NCBI GenBank assembly: GCA_950022655.1 | Contig: OX465592.1 | Span: 3,402,623-3,466,622, forward strand | Reading direction: 5' to 3' | DNA length: 64,000 nt | From: Alentia gelatinosa | Taxonomy: Eukaryota > Annelida > Polychaeta > Phyllodocida > Polynoidae | Shown: one piece after another, positions 20,405 to 30,954 of the stretch | Layout: each line of letters starts with the position of its first letter | Numbering within the stretch: the stretch's first letter is position 1 | The notes under the pieces: generated by a model | Database searches by the model: none | Told to the model about the DNA's origin: nothing | The model's input: only the letters and a program-made list of their open reading frames with translations | Made by a program: the position numbers and the translations under genes

Positions 20405-20520
20405 TGTACAGTAAAACCCCGCTTTTGGGACGCCTCGCTTAAGGGGTCAATTTACTTGGAACAGAAGTTTTCACACCCCGCTTAAAGGGACACCCCGCTT
20501 AAAGGAACACCCAAAAGACA
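20405..20520. mobile_element. CCCCGC-end MITE, partial copy
   Basis: Starts TACAGTAAAACCCCGCTTTT and contains three GCTTAAAGGGACACCCC-like words; the opposite end is missing. Confidence 0.65.
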
Positions 20521-20637
20521 ATTCTTAGATACTTTTTTGTCGGTCGTAGTTTATTCAACGGCCCCCAGGTCAGTGGTACCACCGACAGACTTTCAAGGTT
20601 ACTCTCCGTTGTTTTGGTCAGCCAATGAAAATGAGAT

Positions 20638-21041
20638 TAAGCCCAATACACATCTACCAATTTCGGATCATTGATGTTTCTTTGTCGCCGACAAAGAAAC
20701 GGTAATTTGTCTCAGGCGGCCATCCTAACATAGTCGGCCCTAGTTGGTAGATGTAGGACAGCAAGGCAAGGGTCAGCCAACTATTAGTGAAACCCCCTCC
20801 TGGAGATATTCTTTTGTCGCCGACGAATTGTCGGTCGATGTTCCTAAATCGCTCACCAACAGTTTATCAATGTGTTGATGAATCCAGTCGCCAGCAACAG
20901 AGCGTTGATAAATGGCCCCTGATTGGGTGGCGGACATGGGCCGTGGGGTTACGTAATTTGCCTGGGACAAGTTCACTGACTCCTATACGATTTGGGAACT
21001 AATCGTTCACTCCTGAATCGGTAGATGTGTATCAGGCTTTA
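20638..21041. mobile_element. MITE with TAAGCCCAATACACATCTAC ends, copy 1
   Basis: About 404 bp with inverted ends TAAGCCCAATACACATCTAC and GTAGATGTGTATCAGGCTTT. Interior words include GGCAAGGGTCAGCCAAC and GTTTATCAATGTGTTGATGA. A 405 bp copy in opposite orientation is at 35861-36265 and a left-truncated copy at 60921-61248. Confidence 0.85.
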
Positions 21042-21390
21042 TACATAACTCCCAACTACTCTGTGTTGGTACAGAGGCATCGCAGGTTCCCAGGCTATGT
21101 GTGTCAGCTCAGTCCATGACCGATTATTCTGGGGATTGTGTTGACAGGGTCAACAAATTCATGGGCAAAATACTGTCCTCACTCTCCCAGCAGAGGCAGC
21201 ACTATTGTCATGGTTTAAAGCATGGTCGGCGGGAGGAGGGTGGGACTGTGAGTATATCCAGGGTCCACGACCCTACGTTGTATACATCTGATGTTGTGTG
21301 TAGCAATGAATCTGTTTCCCATTGAGGACGGGTCCGTATTTGTAAATTGGTCGTTTATGTCGAGGATGATGGTTAGGTATATGACCGCTA

Positions 21391-22028
21391 CACAGTAAGA
21401 CCCCGCTTCCAGGGCACCCCGCTTAAGGGGGCACCCCGCTAAAGGGGAACAATTTGCTTGGAAGGGGATTTCTTCCCTCTATTATGAGTTTATTTTCACC
21501 CCATTTAAGGAGCCACTCCGCTTAAGGGGTAATTTTCTTGGAAGGGAATTTTTCCCTCTATTAAGAATTTGTACTCACCCCAATTAAGGGGTCACTCCGC
21601 TTAAGGGGACATCCCGCTTAAGGGTACATCCCGCTTAAGGGTACATCCTGCTTAAGGGTACATCCCGCTTAAGGGGACATCCCGCTTAACGGGACATCCC
21701 GCTTAAGGGAACATCCCGCTTAAGGGGACATCCCGCTTAAGGGTACATCCCGCTTAAGGGTACATCCCGCTTAAGGGTACATCCCGCTTAAGGGTACATC
21801 CCTCTTAAGGGTAGATCCCGCTTAAGGGGACATCCCGCTTAACGGTACATCCTGCTTAAGGGGACATCCTGCTTAAGGGGACATCCTGCTTAAGGGGACT
21901 TCCCGCTTAAGGGAACACCCCGCTTAAGGGGACATCACGCTTGAGGGGACATCCCGCTTAAGGGGCATCCCACTTAAGGGGGCACTTTGCCGGAAACAGA
22001 GGGGCGCCCTTAAGCGGGGTTCTACTGT
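21391..22028. repeat. MITE expanded into a 17 bp satellite (about 30 units)
   Basis: Bounded by TACACAGTAAGACCCCGCTT and AAGCGGGGTTCTACTGTA, the two ends of the CCCCGC MITE. Between them the word GGGACATCCCGCTTAAG is repeated about 30 times with single-base variants. Other copies of this MITE have two to four such words. Confidence 0.9.
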
Positions 22029-22029
22029 A

Positions 22030-23740
22030 CTGGGGTTTGCAGGCCTACTATTTGATAAACTTCCAAGCTATTCACCAAATCAGCTGAGACTGTAACTACA
22101 CCGCATCATGATGTCTACCTTCAGTGGTTACTACTCCCTGCCTTATGTATTGACAATCAGAACTGTAAATACACACTGTTTTGCCATATAACGTAAAAGA
22201 AAAATACCATACGGAACACTGTTACTTACGGCAAAAGGCGGAACCCTATTCTGTACATGCCGACTAAATTATTATATCAATTCCGGGAATATGATTAATA
22301 TAGAACAACCTACCATGCTTGTACAAACTACAAAACCAGATGGGAACTGTGGTTTCAGTGGGTCCACTTTGGCTCCCTATTGTAATTCATTTCTATCATT
22401 CAATGTATGTTCATAATAAAAGACTCGAGCAAGTCTAGTGTTTGAGCTACTCTTATGAGTATGTGTTGACATATGATGGATGTGTTGACATATATAGGAA
22501 GCACAATGGCGCTGTGTTGAGCGGCACTTGGGATATGATAAATAATATTACCTCCCAGCGACCCATGACCTACTTTCTGGACATAAACTGCTTAGTGTCA
22601 CATGTTTTCCAGTTAAAGGCATATCCACGGAGGGAATGCCCTTAAGTGAGATTTATACAGAGAGATTCAAGTACTTCCAGCAGGGTTTGTCTGAGATTAT
22701 TTTCCTAAGATTATTCGCTGGTACATAGTCTCCTCAATTCCCTGAGACTGAGAGGGGGAAGGGAAAATCGTTACAGTCAATATATCCCCTTTCATGGTAC
22801 ATAATCTGAAGCAATTTGGATTTTAAACCTATTTGAAAATTTCGGGGTATTTTGGTGAGACTGGCGTACCTCTCATTGATAATTAGGGTCCCCTAGTCTC
22901 AGTGGTTTTCACAGGTTCACACGGGAAGGAGGCCCTGCACCAAAGAAAATGTACCCTGGAAATAGGTACTTGAGTCTCAAGGAAGGAATTCACAGTAAAA
23001 AGCTGCAAGCCGCGGGTTTAACTCGACGTAGTGAAGCTCTGGTTGCCAGTGTAAGTGTCAGCTGCATGCTGCAATGACAGTGGCTCCCCCTAGTAGCATG
23101 ACGATGAACTAGTATTCTTACAAACTACATAATCCGTAATACTACCTTCAGTTTAGTGAGATAAACTTCAAGTGGTCTATCTTATATTACTTTTGAAATA
23201 ACAGAAGTCTTACCTTTAGAATGGTGTAATCTTTTCTGAGTAGCATGCCCCCTACTGAATTTCTCGTACCACATTCTGAAATATAAGAAAATGAATGACA
23301 TGAACAATAGACACACTTATCTATAATTATAACTTGTGGTCGAACTAGAATTATGAATATTTATATACAATATATTTATATTCCAATGATTTGAAAACCG
23401 TAAGAGGGATAGTACCGGGCATAAACCTTATCGGGGTATCCCATAATTCAGGCTGTTAACAGGATCCAGTGTTAGCTGGTTTCTGTCATTGTATGGTGAT
23501 AGACCCTTGACCCATTTCCCGCAATTATTGCAGTTTATCGGTTTTTATTAATCTTCAAATTGGAAATACGATGGCAGAAATGGAAATTTCGGTTATCTCT
23601 ACGTATGCGTTTCAAATTATGTTCAGATTCTCCAGATAGAAATCAGAAAACGGTTGTTCATCGGGGGGCAGGTGGCCGAGGTGCGGCCAGCCAGTCAGGA
23701 GTGGATCCTTTATGTACCTGGGGCGATATTAGGGAGTTAA
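22030..23740. other. Intergenic, no gene seen
   Basis: No coding exon found on either strand. Contains fragments of dispersed repeats (GACTCGAGCAAGTCTAG at 22424; TTAAAGGCATATCCACGG at 22614). Confidence 0.55.
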
Positions 23741-23752
23741 CCCTTTAACAGC

Positions 23753-24068
23753 AGCATGATGCCTCCAGGCATTCCCCTGACTACAGCAGTATGATGCCTC
23801 CAGGCATTCCCCTGGCTACCGCAGCATGATGCCTCCAGGCATTCCCCTGGCTACAGCAGTATGATGCCTCCAGGCATTCCCCTGGCTACCCAGCATGATG
23901 CCTCAAGGCATTCCCCTGGCTACCGCACCATGATGCCTCCAGGCATTCCCCTGGCTACCGCAGCATGATGCCTCCAGGCATTCCCCTGGCTACCGCAGCA
24001 TGATGCCTCCAGGCATTCCCCTGGCTACTGCAGCATGATGCCTCAAGGCATTCCCCTGGCTACCGCAG
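23753..24068. repeat. 35-36 bp minisatellite, 9 copies
   Basis: Repeats of GCAGCATGATGCCTCCAGGC plus ATTCCCCTGGCTACC. Each unit carries a GCCTCCAGGC near-palindrome. Confidence 0.92.
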
Positions 24069-24069
24069 G

Positions 24070-25100
24070 GCATCATAGAGGCATCATAGAGGCATCATTG
24101 ATACTTATATACAAAATTCAATAAATAAAACAATAATTGTTTGACTTGAAAGAAATTTTGACATTGTAAAAACAGCATATTGACCTTTGATTTGGTATAA
24201 CAAAATAGCATCAGCTACCAAGGTAAATTACTCAAATCACTTGACACATCACGTGACTATTTTCCAAAAAAGGTGCCTGCTGTAGCAGGGTCGTTTATGC
24301 AGGCATTTGCAATGCTGAGCAGGGGAACTGGGTGCTGCAGGGAAAGGGTTAAGTAACGTCTGGAGGGTCTATGAGTTTGATTAAGACACATCCCTAAGTT
24401 GTGATACATCTTTGTTAATCTGTGTGGGTGGGTGAGTCCCAAAATCGCCCAGAGCGGCTGTGGACAGGCGGTTAGTTCACGAAAGAGGCGCTAGGCGTAG
24501 GAGATGCATCTGGCGTAACCGATAGAGGGCGTATGAGTAGCAGTTCTGGTTCTGTAGAATTACTCTGAATTACACTACGTATTTCAGGGGACTACGTATA
24601 GGCCACGGATTGGGAATGTATCTGTTGACTTTTTCTTTACGTTCTATTACGTTCATCAAAGCTTATTTATGCTTCTGTACGTATTGTGGCGTTTCACTGC
24701 ATTCATTTACGTATCAAAAATGCATAGAGACAAGTTTAAAATCATTTAAAGTAAAACCACATTTTTTAACATCGCATTTTTTCTACGTTTTGTTTACGTT
24801 TGTTAACGCATTCTGACGTTGGCGTTAGCCAGCGCTTTGTGACGTATTTGTAGATTTCATAAAACGTAAAGAAACGTAGACATGCTTGACGGGAAATCAC
24901 CGTATCTTTTTACGCCAGTGTAACTGGACCATAAAGGCTTTGTATTCTAATACGTTTACATATGAGACCCAATTTATCATAGTAAACCCGAAGTCGCATT
25001 GGTGCGAGCTACAGAAATGTGGTCTGAAGGGTAAAACCCTTATTTTGTGAATTTGAGTTTCCGACAGATTCCTTTCATTTATAATGTAGTAAATGTGTTA
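24070..25100. other. Intergenic, ACGT-rich stretch
   Basis: From 24570 to 24900 the tetramer ACGT (TTTACGT, TACGTA, AAACGTA) is unusually frequent in both orientations, and ends resembling GAATTACACTACGTA and TACGCCAGTGTAACT suggest a diverged fold-back element. No coding sequence seen. Confidence 0.45.
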
Positions 25101-25106
25101 ATGTAG

Positions 25107-25292
25107 TACAGTAGAACCCCGCATAGGGGGGGGGGGGGCACCCTCCATTGCGATCAAAGTGTCCCCTTAAGCAAGGTGCCCCCTTAAGCAGGGTTAAAAT
25201 GAACTAAATAAAGATTTCTGTACTGAGAAAACTGACCCCTTAAGCGGGGTGTCCCCTTAAGCAAGGTGTCCCAGAGGCGGGGTTTTACTGTA
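25107..25292. mobile_element. CCCCGC-end MITE, complete copy
   Basis: TACAGTAGAACCCCGC on the left and GCGGGGTTTTACTGTA on the right, with inner words GCGGGGTGTCCCCTTAAGC in both orientations. Confidence 0.8.
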
Positions 25293-25559
25293 TTTAAATA
25301 TTTTAAAGCATTTTAAGAAGTCCAACATGGCTATTTTGTGCAGAACAAAGACTATGGAGGATGTTTATACTCTGGGCCTTTTTACCATTTAAAAAAAAGA
25401 AATTACTTACAGAGGGATAGCGATTCATACACTGGCTCTATGGAAAGGTATTGAGCTGCTCTATACCATGGAATAGCGAACTAAAAATCTGTGATTTGTG
25501 ACATAAGTTCCACTATGATCATATAGGTCATATATATAGAATATTATTACATACCTATA

Positions 25560-26000
25560 GCCGAACGTCAGTGAAATACTACCCGCTCACAGGGGTGTAG
25601 TATATCGCGACTACGGCCCACTACAGTGCGCTTCGTCGTACTGCAAGATTCTAACGTACATGTAACTAACTCGCTGCAACGCGCTAGGCGTGCGTATACG
25701 ACATCATCGCGACCAATGTCAACATGTCGGAGTACGTCGAATCGCGACTTGGAACTCGCTATAGAGGGCCCCCCTAACGACTAGAAGTGTGTATATGTAA
25801 AGTATCAAGCCAAATAGTCGATCACTACAAAGTAATACAGTTGGAATGCTGTAAATATGTGTATAACATCGATAATAACAAACGACTCGACACGAACGGG
25901 AGGGGGGACACACAGACAGACTGGTGACCACGGATAGAGAGAAAGGGGGAAGCGGACCGCGGAGGTTCCCGCGGCCTCGTCTGCATACCCAGATTCACAC
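25560..26000. other. CpG-containing intergenic stretch, no gene seen
   Basis: CpG frequency is higher than in its surroundings (CGCGAC, GCGCTAGGCG, TCGCGACC). No promoter element or exon could be assigned. Confidence 0.4.
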
Positions 26001-26090
26001 TCTCCCAGCAGATCTTTCATGGCGCTATCGCAAGCGGTCGCAGGAAGTAGAGCGCAGAATCTCTGCATGGAGAGTGCCAGATTCGGCGTC
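26001..26090. mobile_element. Small fold-back element with CACTCTCC..GGAGAGTG ends
   Basis: CACTCTCCCAGCAGATCT pairs with TCTCTGCATGGAGAGTG. Relatives with the same ends: 15105-15145, 35450-35515 (partial), 36400-36435 (partial) and 60497-60558. Confidence 0.7.
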
Positions 26091-26265
26091 GCTGATTGGT
26101 TCGCTCGTCACGTGAGCGTCATGTGATCTGTGTTATTGTTTTTACGACCAACGCGTTCGACACGGCCGTGTCGCCCGTCGAGTGTGTAGCAGTGTGTGCT
26201 ATGTGTCGACTTGGAAAGTTAACAAAATGGCATTTTATGATCGAATTAAGGTATGTAATAATAAG

Positions 26266-26412
26266 AAAACGTCCTGACTGTGGCCAGAACTATGTCTTAG
26301 TTCTCAGTCACCTGTGGTGGACGTTCGCCCCTCCGCCTACGGCGTCGGGGCGAACGTCCACCACAGATGACCTCGAACTAAGACATAGTTCGGCCACAGT
26401 AAGGACGTTTTC
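26266..26412. mobile_element. 147 bp near-perfect hairpin
   Basis: Left arm AAAACGTCCTGACTGTGGCC ... GACGTTCGCCCC and right arm GGGGCGAACGTCCACCACAG ... AAGGACGTTTT, with a loop of only a few bases (CCGCCTACGGCG). Arms of about 70 bp differ at few positions. It causes a chance 124-codon frame. Confidence 0.88.
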
Positions 26413-26550
26413 TCCTAGTACGATGTATTTTGTTCCTCTTTGTCATATCGAAACTAATATATGTCCTTAATTAGGGAGCAGGATGCTATTAATGTTACTT
26501 TGTATATTCAAGAACCACACTATAAGAGAGATGCAGACAACTGCTACTAA

Positions 26551-26747
26551 AGGCCTGTTTCCATTGGCCGATGAAAACGGTCTAGATTTTATGAGTTCTT
26601 CTAATAGCCCATTTCCATTTGGCGTCAGCAGTGCTAAAGGTCCGTCGGTGGTGCCTGACTGTAGATCGGTGGCGGCCGATGTAAATGGGCTATTAGGAGA
26701 ACTCAGAAAATCTACACCATTTTCATCAGCCAATGGAAACGGGCCTT
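26551..26747. mobile_element. CCATTGGCCGA-type fold-back element, complete (197 bp)
   Basis: Ends AGGCCTGTTTCCATTGGCCG and CAGCCAATGGAAACGGGCCT are inverted copies; inner pairs include GTCTAGATTTT / AAAATCTACACC and GAGTTCTTCTAATAGCCCAT / GGGCTATTAGGAGAACTC. Relatives: 46036-46234, 50375-50567, 50573-50806 (diverged), 50876-51020 (partial), 3591-3727 (partial). Confidence 0.88.
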
Positions 26748-27099
26748 AAGCCACAAAGTGCACATTTAACGTAGCTCGCAGTCACTCTTCTGCTTATCTC
26801 TGTAGAAGATGTTTTTCCACTTACAGAGAAGTTTCGAAGTCAGCTTTGGGAGGTCTCAGACTGAACATTTAGATGAAATACTCCAGTCTGCGGTGAGCCG
26901 ACAAACAACCAGTAAATCTAAGTAAACCTCGCCATGTCTTTAAGTTCACTTTGGCTTTGCTGAATACGTATTTCTGAAACTGCATCTGTAGCTGGAAACT
27001 TCCTAAGATCTCTAACGAGCTCTGATTTTTCACAAATACAAGTTGGATTTTAATTTTGAAAGCTATAAAAAAACAATAGCAAAAGTTGGGATTCCACAT

Positions 27100-27620
27100 T
27101 CTATTACCCACCCAATACGAAGTCTCCATACTAAGCCTATGGAGCCTACAGATCGCTACTGAGTAGAACATGGAAAGCCATAATCTCCTAGATGAATACA
27201 GCTTTTTCGGCCACCTGGCGGGCATAATAGCAACTATTTTATATAAACAATGCACGGCGCTAGCGTCGAATTTCTAATCATTCAAGAGATGTTTTCCTAA
27301 TAATTAGTCGAAAGGTGAGTAACAAATACATAACTATGATTTCGATCTGTGTGGCCGTATTGTGCTCATAGTTGACACTACGCAATACTCTTCGTTATGG
27401 CTCTTAGTATTACTACGCGTCAAGTGCGCGGAGAATACGGCCACTGAGTAGATTCCGGAAAGCCGTATTCTCCTTCGGCTTTTTCGGCCACCTGGCGGGC
27501 ATTATAGGAACTATTTTATGTAGTGTGAACTTGTAGATGACACTACACAATACTCGTCGCTATTGCTGAGAGTTTTACTATGCGTCAACTACGCGGAGAA
27601 TACGACAACTCAGATCCAAA
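27100..27620. mobile_element. ATTACCCACC..GGCCACCTGGCGGG element with inner hairpins
   Basis: Shares a long collinear stretch with 56628-56975: TATTACCCACCCAATACG, AGCCTATGGAGCCTACAGAT, TTTTCGGCCACCTGGCGGGC and GTGGCCGTATT hairpins (27352-27443) with GTATTACTACGCGTCAA in the right arm. One segment of this element is what became tandem at 62404-62905. Confidence 0.75.
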
Positions 27621-27767
27621 TCATGGTAATATTGTATATGAGATCACTATGTTCATTGCATTAGCAGTTTCATTTTTCTTCAATAATGACTGGTTTTGTG
27701 TACGAGTGGCAGTGATCTTCGAGTAGTTGACGCGTAGTAATATCCGAGCGATCAGCGAGTCATCATC

Positions 27768-28875
27768 ACGTTTTAGTCATCTAGTGTAAACGCCGGGTTA
27801 GGACACCACTTGATGACTATTGACTAGACGATCTACAGTCGCCATGTTTTAGTCATCTAGTGTAAACGCCAGGTTAGGACACCACTTGACGACTATTGGC
27901 TAGACGATCTACAGTCATCACGTTTTAGTCATCTAGTGTAAACGCCAGGTTAGGACACCACTTGACGACTATTGGCTAGACGATCTACAGTCGCCACGTT
28001 TTAGTCATCTAGTGTAAACGCCGGGTTAGGACACCACTTGACGACTATTGGCTAGACGATCTACAGTCGCCACGTTTTAGTCATCTAGTGTAAACGCCGG
28101 GTTAGGGCACCACCTGACGACTATTAGCTAAACGATCTACAGTCATCACGTTTTTAGTCGTCTAGTGTAAACGCCGGGTTAGGACACCACTTGACGACTA
28201 TTGGCTAGACGATCTACAGTCGCCACGTTTTAGTCATCTAGTGTAAACGCCGGGTTAGGGCACCACCTGACGACTATTAGCTAAACGATCTACAGTCATC
28301 ACGTTTTTAGTCGTCTAGTGTAAACGCCGGGTTAGGACACCACTTGACGACTATTGGCTAGACGATCTACAGTCGCCACGTTTTAGTCATCTAGTGTAAA
28401 CGCCGGGTTAGGGCACTACCTGACGACTATTGGCTAGATGATCTACAGTCGCCACGTTTTAGTCGTCTAGTGTAAACGCCGGGTTAGGACACCACTTGAC
28501 GACTATTGGCTAGACGATCTACAGTCGCCACGTTTTAGTCATCTAGTGTAAACGCCGGGTTAGGGCACCACCTGATGACTATTGGCTAGACGATCTACAG
28601 TCATCACGTTTTAGTCATCTAGTGTAAACGCCGGGTTAGGACACCACTTGACGACTATTAGCTAAACGATCTACAGTCATCACGTTTTTAGTCATCTAGT
28701 GTAAACGCCGGGTTAGACCACCACCTGACGACTATTAGCTAAACGATCTACAGTCATCACGTTTTTAGTCGTCTAGTGTAAACGCCGGGTTAGGACACCA
28801 CTTGACGACTATTGGCTAGACGATCTACAGTCGCCACGTTTTAGTCATCTAGTGTAAACTCCGGGTTAGGACAAC
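27768..28875 (+). repeat. 76 bp satellite, about 14.5 copies
   Basis: Units start at TTTTAGTCATCTAGTGTAAA and include CGCCGGGTTAGGACACCACT and GACTATTGGCTAGACGATCT. The word CGCC of the unit is at 27791, 27867, 27943, 28019 and so on. The same satellite occurs in opposite orientation at 44890-45440. Confidence 0.93.
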
Positions 28876-29490
28876 AGGCATGATTAAACGCGATTGACGA
28901 CCCCTCGCCAAAATTGTCGCGGGTGGAGGTCTACGTCGTCCGCACTGTCGTCCCCCAAAATAAAACAACACCCTGGATGCTGCTGCCGTAAGTCTGTTGA
29001 GACATTGAGTATCAATATCATCCAAGCTTATCCAAGAGAAGAGAGTCTTACTGACTATTCTGGAGTTTGGATATGGATTTAATCTTCACCATGAATATAA
29101 CTCTCTATATATGTTTATATTGATGTAAATAAGGACTTTGTTGGACTCACTTGTTTGTGATACTCCAACATTTTGTTTGCTTACTGATATAATGCATTCG
29201 TCACTGGAGGGGAGCTATGTGTCTGTTTCTGTGCACTCTGTGTGGGAAATTGTGTCTGCATCAATCACATCTACATTACAGAATTAGAATATGGGACCTG
29301 CCTATCACTTATAATAATACTAAGGTCATGAGATTCCATTGCTTATATGGCGTGAGTTGTCTTCGCAAAATGATATCATGAAGCGGAGCTGAGCGATATC
29401 TGTAGCAGATGACAACAAACGCCATGTATTCAATTACATGAAATTGAGGGATTTCTATCATACCCCATCACATGTTTTTAACTTTATATG
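28876..29490. other. Intergenic, no gene seen
   Basis: No coding exon or recognised repeat. A palindromic bit (ATATGGCGTG...CGCCATGTAT, 29346-29427) is present. Confidence 0.5.
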
Positions 29491-29524
29491 TCACTCATGG
29501 CATATAGATATTTTATGGCATAGC

Positions 29525-29835
29525 CATGGCATACAGTAACACCATATTAAGTGTATAGAGATTTATATGAGGGGTAGGATAATAACTGTGGCATACAGTA
29601 ACGACATGGTAAGTCTATGGAGATTTATATGAGGGGTAGGATAATAACCGTAGCATACAGTCACAGCATGTTAGTTCTATGGAGATTTATATGAGGGGTA
29701 GGATAATAACCGTGGCATACAGGCACACCATGTTAATTCTATGGAGATTTATATGAGGGGTAGGATAATAACCGTGGCATACAGTCCCACCATGTTAAGT
29801 TTATGGAGAGTTATATGAGGGTAGGATAAAAGATA
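29525..29835. repeat. About 60 bp tandem array, 5 copies
   Basis: Repeats of GGCATACAGTAACACCAT, TATGGAGATTTATATGAGGG and GTAGGATAATAACCGT. Confidence 0.88.
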
Positions 29836-29919
29836 AGGATATTCATGTAATGTAAATATCACAGGTAGGTAATGCTGAATATGGTGCCATCCTCGTCTTG
29901 TCCATTACAGAGAAAACCT

Positions 29920-30131
29920 ATGAAAGTTTAGGGTCAGAGCTCGTATCCAAACAAGTTTGAATCACAGAGTAATTCAAAGGGCGAAGCCGCGTAAATTATG
30001 TAGCGATTTAAACGACATGGGATCCAGCTCTGACCGTAGACTTGAATAGGTTTCTGAATTTATCTCACCCTTCACTTTGACTAATGGGCTAACATTTGTG
30101 ACATAATCCCCCATTGACTATTCTTTCTAAA
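29920..30131. mobile_element. GGGTGAGATAA-type fold-back MITE
   Basis: AGAAAACCTATGAAAGTTTA and GACTTGAATAGGTTTCTGAA arms with GGGCGAAGCCGCG loop; ends at ATTTATCTCACCC. Confidence 0.7.
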
Positions 30132-30178
30132 TACAGTAGAACCCCGCGTAAGCGGACACTCTCCATTCCGGGTCAAAG
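30132..30178 (+). mobile_element. CCCCGC-end MITE, left end only
   Basis: ATACAGTAGAACCCCGCGTA followed by AGCGGACACTCTCC, then broken off by the next tandem array. Confidence 0.65.
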
Positions 30179-30945
30179 ATATTGTGGGAGATGACCATCC
30201 TTGTAAATATTATAGGTAGGTAATGCCAGATGTTGTGGGAGACGACCATCCTTATATATATCATAGGTAGGTAATGCTGGATAGTGTGGGAGATAACCAT
30301 CCTTGTAGTAAATATTACAGGTAGGTAATGCTGGATAGTGTGGGAGATGACCATCCATGTAGTAAATATCACAGGTAGGTAATGCTGGATAGTGTGGGAG
30401 ATGACCATCCTTGTAAATATTATAGTTAGGTAATGCTGGATAGTGTGGGAGATGACCATCCTTGTAAATATTATAGGTTGGTAATGCTGGATAGTGTGGG
30501 AGACAACCATCCTTGTAAATATTATAGGTAGGTAATGCTGGATATTGTGGGAGACGACCATCCATGTAGTAAATATTACAGTTAGGTAATGCTGGATAGT
30601 GTGGGAGATGACCATCCTTGTGAATATTACAGTTAGGTAATGCTGGATAGTGTGGGAGATGACCATCCTTGTAGTGTAAATATTATAGTTAGGTAATGCT
30701 GGATAGTGTGGGAGATGACCATCCTTGTAAATATTACAGTTAGGTAATGCCTGATAGTGTGGGAGATGACCATCCTTGTAAATATTACAGTTGAGTAATG
30801 CTGGATAGTGTGGGAGACGTCTATCCTTGTAAATATTACAGTTAGGTAATGCTGGATAGTGTGGGAGATAACCACCCTTGTCTCGTCCATGTAAATATCA
30901 CAGGTATCGGTAATGCCGGACATTTTACGAGACAACCATCTTGTC
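30179..30945. repeat. 51-56 bp tandem array, about 14 copies
   Basis: Repeats of GTGGGAGATGACCATCCTTG, TAAATATTACAGTTAGGTAA and TGCTGGATA. The 51 bp period keeps long minus-strand frames open (a 17-residue repeat); they are not genes. Confidence 0.93.
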
Positions 30946-30954
30946 TCACTCACT

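Noticed and set aside
25805..26068. A minus-strand frame (MQRFCALLPATACDS...) considered as the SLC17 first exon
   Set aside because: Most of it lies in the CACTCTCC fold-back element, and its only possible donor (CCA|gtctgt) is poor and of the wrong phase.
26096..26470. A 124-codon open frame
   Set aside because: Runs through the 147 bp hairpin; the peptide is not protein-like and nothing supports expression.
27768..28875. CRISPR-like appearance of regularly spaced repeats
   Set aside because: The units are contiguous with no unique spacers; this is an animal satellite.
30127..30953. Open frames of 179, 130 and 106 codons with a 17-residue repeat
   Set aside because: Produced by the 51 bp tandem array, whose period is a multiple of three.
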